Shown here: positions 6,579-9,570 of the stretch, one piece after another | How positions within the stretch are numbered: the stretch's first letter is position 1 | Layout of the letters: every line of letters begins with the position of its first letter | Source of the DNA: an uncultured Eisenbergiella sp. | Lineage (GTDB): Bacteria; Bacillota; Clostridia; Lachnospirales; Lachnospiraceae | Direction of reading: 5' to 3' | Assembly (NCBI GenBank): GCA_947626725.1 | Contig: CANQTI010000063.1 | Location: 1-9,570 of the forward strand | DNA: 9,570 nucleotides | The notes under the pieces: model-generated | Database searches by the model: none | What the model saw: only the letters and a program-made list of their open reading frames with translations | What the model was told of the DNA's origin: nothing | Program-made: the position numbers and the translations under genes

Positions 6579-8026
6579 AGGGAAAAGAAGAACTTAAGAA
6601 AGGTTTGGTGTTTTCAATGATGCAAAAAGAACGCTGCCGTTTATTTTGGGCCGTACAGCTTTTGGTGCCGTTTTTGGTTTTGCTGTTTTTTGCCTGGCTG
6701 GATGGGCCCTATCTGGGGCCGGACAGCTATACCTATATTGATATGAGTCTGCATCGGGAACCTGTCTATCCGTTTTTCCTGTTTCTGTTCCGAAGAATGT
6801 GCAGCCCGGACACCTGGATGTACTGGGTGATCGTTGTACAGGCATTGCTTACCGCATATGCCAATTATTCCATCACCCGCTTTCTGGTATCGAGGCTGAA
6901 GCTTTCCGGAGGCATGGGGATACTGCTTTCCGGCATGATGCTGGGTTTCTCCCTGCTCACCCGTTTTCTGGCAAATCGCCATGTATTGTATTCCAACAGT
7001 ATTCTTTCTGAGGCGCTGGCCATACCCCTTTTTCTTCTTTTTATCCGTCATCTGACGGGGTTTTTGTTTCAGGAATATTTTGAGGAGAAAAAGTGCGTGT
7101 TTTTACAGGGGGATTTTATCTGTTCCTGTTTGTTGAGCGTCCTTCTCATATCGATCCGGAAGCAGATGATATTTGTGGTCCTGCTGCTTCTTGCCGCTTC
7201 TGTTTTCATTTGGCTTGGCAGGAAAAGGCCCACGGTCGTTTTACAGACGCTTCTTTCTGTGATGGTGATTTATGCGCTGTCCGCGGGAATCGACCTTGTC
7301 TACAACCAGGTGTTTCACGGCAGCGCCATACGCAACAGCTCCGGCGCCAGCTTTTTGCTTGCAATGGTTATTTATACGGCGCAGAGAGAGGATGCTGACA
7401 GAATCGAGGAGGAAGAGATAAAGGATCTCTTTTTGCAGATCTATGATGACTGTGCTGCGGCGGGATGTTTGAAATCCAATGCGGAGGCCGGCCGGCTGAA
7501 CGGAGCGAGCCATTTTTCTGATCATTATAATCATATACAGGTTGACCGGCTTCGCCCGACTGTGACTTCCTATGTGGAGCAGAACTATCCGGGTACAGAA
7601 CCGGCTCAGGCTGTGAAGTCGGGTGAAATCATGAGTGAGATGGTGACCGCGCTTTTGCCCGCCTGTCTTTTTTCCATGATCGACAGTTTCCTGGATAACT
7701 TCCTGTTCGGACTTATCACGACCGTCGCCAAATATACGGCTCTGTTGACCGCAGCTTCTGCAGTGCTGTATGCCGGATATCTGATTCTGTTCGTCCTGTT
7801 GCTGCTTCGCAGAAGCAATCCCAGGCTTTTGCTCTTTTCGTCGCTGGTTCTCGTATCGATTCTTACCAATGTCGCGGTGGTTTCCGCGGTTATATTCTGC
7901 CAGAGCAGATATACGATTTATAATATGGCGCTGTTTTATGTCAGCGGGCTGCTGATGCTTTTGGATGCTCTTGCCGGGGGAAAGAGACGCGGCCTGCGCG
8001 GAAAGAAAATGCCGGGTACCGTCTGA
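6575..8026 (+). CDS. Multi-pass membrane protein, GT-C-type glycosyltransferase candidate
   Basis: The protein (483 residues from the ATG at 6575) has many hydrophobic helices: about residues 22-42, 63-72, 81-100, 112-127, 140-160, 181-209, 220-237 and, after a hydrophilic, outside-type loop (about 265-335), further helices near 340-475. GPDSYTY (48-54) in the first loop supplies the acidic residue typical of GT-C enzymes. ILSEALAIPLFLL (143-155), LLISIRKQ near 191 and QSRYTIYN (453-460) resemble positions found in PMT/ArnT-like proteins that take sugars from polyprenyl phosphate outside the cell. This fits the upstream polyprenyl-phosphate-type GT2. The stop of the DNA glycosylase gene overlaps ATG 6575 (ATGA), suggesting coupling, but this start lacks a clear ribosome site; starts at 6608 (GTG) or 6617 (ATG), near AGAAAGG (6597-6603), are alternatives. 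GT-C membership is inferred from motif layout. Confidence 0.7.
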   Translation: MKGKEELKKGLVFSMMQKERCRLFWAVQLLVPFLVLLFFAWLDGPYLGPDSYTYIDMSLHREPVYPFFLFLFRRMCSPDTWMYWVIVVQALLTAYANYSITRFLVSRLKLSGGMGILLSGMMLGFSLLTRFLANRHVLYSNSILSEALAIPLFLLFIRHLTGFLFQEYFEEKKCVFLQGDFICSCLLSVLLISIRKQMIFVVLLLLAASVFIWLGRKRPTVVLQTLLSVMVIYALSAGIDLVYNQVFHGSAIRNSSGASFLLAMVIYTAQREDADRIEEEEIKDLFLQIYDDCAAAGCLKSNAEAGRLNGASHFSDHYNHIQVDRLRPTVTSYVEQNYPGTEPAQAVKSGEIMSEMVTALLPACLFSMIDSFLDNFLFGLITTVAKYTALLTAASAVLYAGYLILFVLLLLRRSNPRLLLFSSLVLVSILTNVAVVSAVIFCQSRYTIYNMALFYVSGLLMLLDALAGGKRRGLRGKKMPGTV

Positions 8027-8039
8027 GGCAGAGGCATAA

Positions 8040-8144
8040 ATGGAACGTGTTCAAAATAATGAATTTGAAGATTGCGGGAAAGACTGGTATGAAATAAAAA
8101 ATATTTGGAAAAATAATTTCCCCAGGAAAATGTCACCCGAATGA
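8040..8144 (+). CDS. Possible 34-residue small ORF, unrecognised
   Basis: An ATG at 8040 opens a 34-codon frame ending in TGA at 8142-8144, starting 14 bases after the stop of the membrane gene. AGAGG (8030-8034) lies five bases upstream, a fair ribosome site. The peptide begins MERVQNNEFE and ends with a basic, tryptophan-containing segment near WYEIKNIWKNNFPRK. No signal peptide, membrane segment or known motif is visible. It could be a small protein, a remnant of a larger gene, or a chance frame in AT-rich DNA; nothing beyond length and spacing supports it. Confidence 0.2.
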   Translation: MERVQNNEFEDCGKDWYEIKNIWKNNFPRKMSPE

Positions 8145-8187
8145 GCAAAAAAGATCAAAAAAAGGACATTTTTTTTCGGAAAAAGAA
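8145..8187. promoter_or_regulatory. Phased A/T tracts (UP-element-like or curved DNA)
   Basis: Four homopolymer tracts, A6 (8147-8152), A7 (8157-8163), T8 (8169-8176) and A5 (8180-8184), have centres about 10-12 bp apart, close to the helical repeat. They end just before the -35 box at 8188. Such spacing is known to bend DNA, and A/T tracts at -40 to -80 can bind the RNA polymerase alpha C-terminal domain. The A7/T8 pair can also form a weak hairpin and might end transcripts from the membrane gene. Function is inferred. Confidence 0.45.
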
Positions 8188-8217
8188 TTGACAGGAGGGG
8201 GAGAGGAGGCATATAAT
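8188..8217 (+). promoter_or_regulatory. Consensus sigma-A promoter for the recombinase-like gene
   Basis: The -35 TTGACA (8188-8193) and the -10 TATAAT (8212-8217) both match consensus exactly, with an 18-bp spacer whose first 16 bases are only A and G. Transcription should begin near 8224, giving a leader of about 125 nt before the ATG at 8349. The upstream A/T tracts should strengthen it further. A promoter this close to ideal usually needs a repressor or leader control. Confidence 0.85.
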
Positions 8218-8348
8218 TTATCTACTAAGGATTGTTTGGCGGAATAACACGAGCAAAATAGTAATTTTGACAAACTAAAGAAAGGAAACGGGGAAACGGA
8301 TTAACGGCGACCGCGCCGGTTATTGTGCGGCCAGAAAGGAGCAATACA
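8218..8348 (+). promoter_or_regulatory. Long 5' leader with dyad, tandem 8-mer and hairpin
   Basis: The leader holds three kinds of ordered sequence. CAAAAT-agta-ATTTTG (8254-8269) is a perfect 6-bp dyad, operator-like. GGAAACGG is repeated back to back (8284-8291 and 8292-8299). A hairpin with stem GGCG/CGCC plus flanking pairs and one bulged G spans 8302-8322, ending 11 bases before the GAAAGGAG ribosome site (8334-8341). No known riboswitch core is recognised. The leader may carry a DNA-binding site for autorepression or an RNA control element; both are inferences. Confidence 0.4.
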
Positions 8349-9161
8349 ATGGCGACCACAAAGGGGGAACAAATTCCGCTGACATCAGAAGTCATACATG
8401 ATTTTTTACAGGATTTATCTGACAGGGGCAGAAGGGAAGGATCTTTGCAGAATTATTATCTGATCCTGATGGGGCTGTATGATTTCCTGCCGGAGGACAA
8501 AATGCTGAACAAGAACACCGTGGTCGAATGGAGGGACTGGCTGAACAGTCAGGGCTATTCGGAGCGCACGGTGAATTCCAGACTGTCAACACTGAACAGT
8601 CTGCTTTCTTATCTGGACAGACGGGATTGGCAGATGATTCATTTTTCCAGAAGAATGGATGTTGACAGAATGGAACTGACAAGAGCGGAATATATGCGGC
8701 TTTTACGCGCGGCGAAGGTGTCCGGGAAGGAAAAGCCCTATCTGCTCATCAAAGCGTTGGGCGGCGTAGGCGTCCGAATCCAGGAATTGCCCTATATCAC
8801 GGTAGAAGCGGTCCAGGCCGGAGAGGTGATGCTGGAATGCTATAACCGGAATCGTAAACTGCGGATCCCGGAGTCGTTCCGGAAGGAGCTGCTGGATTTC
8901 GCGGACCGGGAGGGAATCCGCAAGGGACCGGTGTTTGTCACGCAGGAGGGGACCCCGCTGATCCGGTCGAGCGTGTGGAAAAGCGTGAAGTCCGTCTGCC
9001 GGGACGCGCGTGTGGATGAGAGAAAGGTGAGTCCCCGCAGCCTGTGGCAGATGTATCAGAATACCTATAAAGGGATTCAGTCCAATATTGAAGCGTTGGT
9101 GGAGCAGGCTTATGAGCAGATGTTCGATCAGGAGCAGATCGCGGTGGGCTGGGATTCCTGA
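8349..9161 (+). CDS. Tyrosine-recombinase-fold protein with degenerate active site
   Basis: The 270-residue protein has the two-domain plan of XerC/XerD-type integrases: a SAM-like core-binding domain (about 12-95) and a catalytic-fold domain (about 110-250). The first catalytic arginine is present (Arg143 in GVRIQEL, the counterpart of GLRVSEL in XerD). The beta-hairpin lysine position appears to be Asn (near 164-166), the HxLRH box reads SPRSLWQ (228-234), so both His and the second Arg are replaced, and no C-terminal nucleophilic tyrosine in the usual GHxxxxxT..Y context is seen. Strand exchange is therefore unlikely; a DNA-binding or regulatory role is more plausible. The ATG at 8349 follows GAAAGGAG with seven bases between; a GTG at 8325 is discounted. 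It has its own perfect promoter and terminator, so it is a separate unit. The Xer alignment was made by eye. Confidence 0.8.
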   Translation: MATTKGEQIPLTSEVIHDFLQDLSDRGRREGSLQNYYLILMGLYDFLPEDKMLNKNTVVEWRDWLNSQGYSERTVNSRLSTLNSLLSYLDRRDWQMIHFSRRMDVDRMELTRAEYMRLLRAAKVSGKEKPYLLIKALGGVGVRIQELPYITVEAVQAGEVMLECYNRNRKLRIPESFRKELLDFADREGIRKGPVFVTQEGTPLIRSSVWKSVKSVCRDARVDERKVSPRSLWQMYQNTYKGIQSNIEALVEQAYEQMFDQEQIAVGWDS

Positions 9162-9191
9162 GCCGGCAAGAGAAAACAGAAGAAAGCGCAG

Positions 9192-9227
9192 ACAGCGGCG
9201 CCGTCCGGAAGGCGGGCCGCTGTTTTT
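9192..9227 (+). terminator. Rho-independent terminator after the recombinase-like gene
   Basis: An 8-bp GC-rich stem, ACAGCGGC (9192-9199) with GCCGCTGT (9216-9223), encloses a further GCC/GGC pairing (9200-9202 with 9211-9213) and runs into a T5 tract (9223-9227). It lies 31 bases after the stop codon and separates this gene from the next promoter. Confidence 0.85.
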
Positions 9228-9232
9228 GCGTC

Positions 9233-9261
9233 TTGACAGAGCAGGGAGAAGAGGGTAAACT
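9233..9261 (+). promoter_or_regulatory. Sigma-A promoter for the GNAT gene
   Basis: TTGACA (9233-9238) is a perfect -35, followed after 17 bases by TAAACT (9256-9261), a 4-of-6 match to TATAAT. Transcription would start near 9268, about 25 bases before the ATG at 9293. It sits directly after the terminator, so the GNAT gene is transcribed separately from the recombinase-like gene. Confidence 0.6.
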
Positions 9262-9292
9262 GTCATGGAATACGCTGGAAGAGGATGATAGC

Positions 9293-9570
9293 ATGTATAC
9301 GGTCAGAACGATGACAATAGAAGATTACGAACAGGTACACGCGCTCTGGATGACGATCCGCGGATTCCGTATCCGCAGTATCGACGATTCCAGAGAAGGG
9401 GTGGAACGCTTCCTTCGGCGCAATCCGTCTACCAGCGTGGTGGCGGTGATGGACGGGAAAGTCGTGGGTGCGATTCTGTGCGGTCACGACGGCAGGCGGG
9501 GCTGCCTGTATCACGTGTGCGTGCAGGAGGCATACCGCCGCATGGGCATCGGCAAGGCCATGGTAGTGGC
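9293..9570 (+). CDS. GNAT-family N-acetyltransferase, 3' end outside the window
   Basis: The open frame starts at ATG 9293, eight bases after GGAAGAGG (9277-9284), and runs off the window after 92 codons. The N-terminus MYTVRTMTIEDYEQV is the usual GNAT beginning. VVAVMDGKVVGAILCG (about 50-65) is the central hairpin. YRRMGIGKAMV (81-91) is motif A, the acetyl-CoA pyrophosphate-binding Q/RxxGxG/A signature. The protein would transfer acetyl from acetyl-CoA to an amine; the acceptor cannot be told from this part. If it belongs to the arginine gene cluster, an amino-acid or N-acetylglutamate role is possible, but this is conjecture. The C-terminal third is missing only because the window ends. 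Confidence 0.9.
   Translation, partial: MYTVRTMTIEDYEQVHALWMTIRGFRIRSIDDSREGVERFLRRNPSTSVVAVMDGKVVGAILCGHDGRRGCLYHVCVQEAYRRMGIGKAMVV

Noticed and set aside
8267..8295. Second TTGACA (8267-8272) as another promoter
   Set aside because: The -10 position 16-18 bases downstream is GC-rich (around GGGGAA) and does not resemble TATAAT.
8150..8330. Invertible promoter controlled by the adjacent recombinase-like gene
   Set aside because: No matched inverted repeats of useful length flank the promoter; the only dyad (8254-8269) lies entirely on one side, and the recombinase appears inactive.
1300..9210. Attachment-site repeats flanking the cassette
   Set aside because: Only a common 8-mer (CCGGAAGG) is shared between the region after argC and the region after the recombinase-like gene; this is not above chance and no tRNA gene is present.
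1..9570. CRISPR array, tRNA or rRNA genes, insertion sequence
   Set aside because: No regularly spaced repeats, no cloverleaf-like or rRNA-like segment and no transposase were seen on reading through the window.

Overview
The window looks like a chromosomal segment of a Gram-positive member of the Clostridia, probably Lachnospiraceae or a close relative. Signs of this are strong purine-rich Shine-Dalgarno sites (AGGAGG-type) before most genes, sigma-A promoters matching TTGACA/TATAAT, a mixed base composition near half GC, and the types of proteins encoded. The species assignment is an inference from style and gene content, not from a search. All supported genes lie on the + strand.

Layout: (i) 1-189 is an AT-rich leader with two ArgR-box-like sites. 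(ii) 190-1254 is argC, N-acetyl-gamma-glutamyl-phosphate reductase of arginine synthesis. (iii) 1343-8026 is a tightly packed run of seven genes that reads as a surface-glycan or glycolipid cassette: an FAD-dependent (DAO-type) oxidoreductase with a four-cysteine cluster, a membrane-anchored family 2 glycosyltransferase of the polyprenyl-phosphate type, an NAD(P)-binding epimerase-like protein, a TIM-barrel sugar-phosphate isomerase/epimerase-like protein, a second, soluble family 2 glycosyltransferase, a family 6 uracil/hypoxanthine-DNA glycosylase (out of theme), and a multi-pass membrane protein with GT-C glycosyltransferase features. (iv) 8027-8348 is a non-coding, AT-rich stretch with phased A/T tracts, a perfect-consensus promoter and a 125-nt leader with a dyad, a tandem 8-mer and a hairpin. 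(v) 8349-9161 encodes a tyrosine-recombinase-fold protein that has lost nearly all catalytic residues; a Rho-independent terminator follows it. (vi) 9293 to the end is the 5' part of a GNAT acetyltransferase with its own promoter.

How the genes may work together: the first GT2 would load a sugar onto a polyprenyl phosphate at the inner face of the membrane. The GT-C protein could use that donor on the outer face. The oxidoreductase, the epimerase-like protein, the TIM-barrel protein and the soluble GT2 would make or attach the modified sugar or polyol. No nucleotidyltransferase, flippase or polymerase is visible, so the cassette is either incomplete in the window or depends on genes elsewhere. 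No terminator or convincing promoter separates argC from the cassette, so arginine-controlled read-through is possible. The cassette and the recombinase-like gene lie between argC and a GNAT gene, and may be an insertion into an arginine gene cluster.

The points most worth following up are the catalytically degenerate recombinase behind an unusually strong promoter, the unassigned glycan cassette with several variant active-site motifs, and the alternative hairpins ahead of the DNA glycosylase gene.
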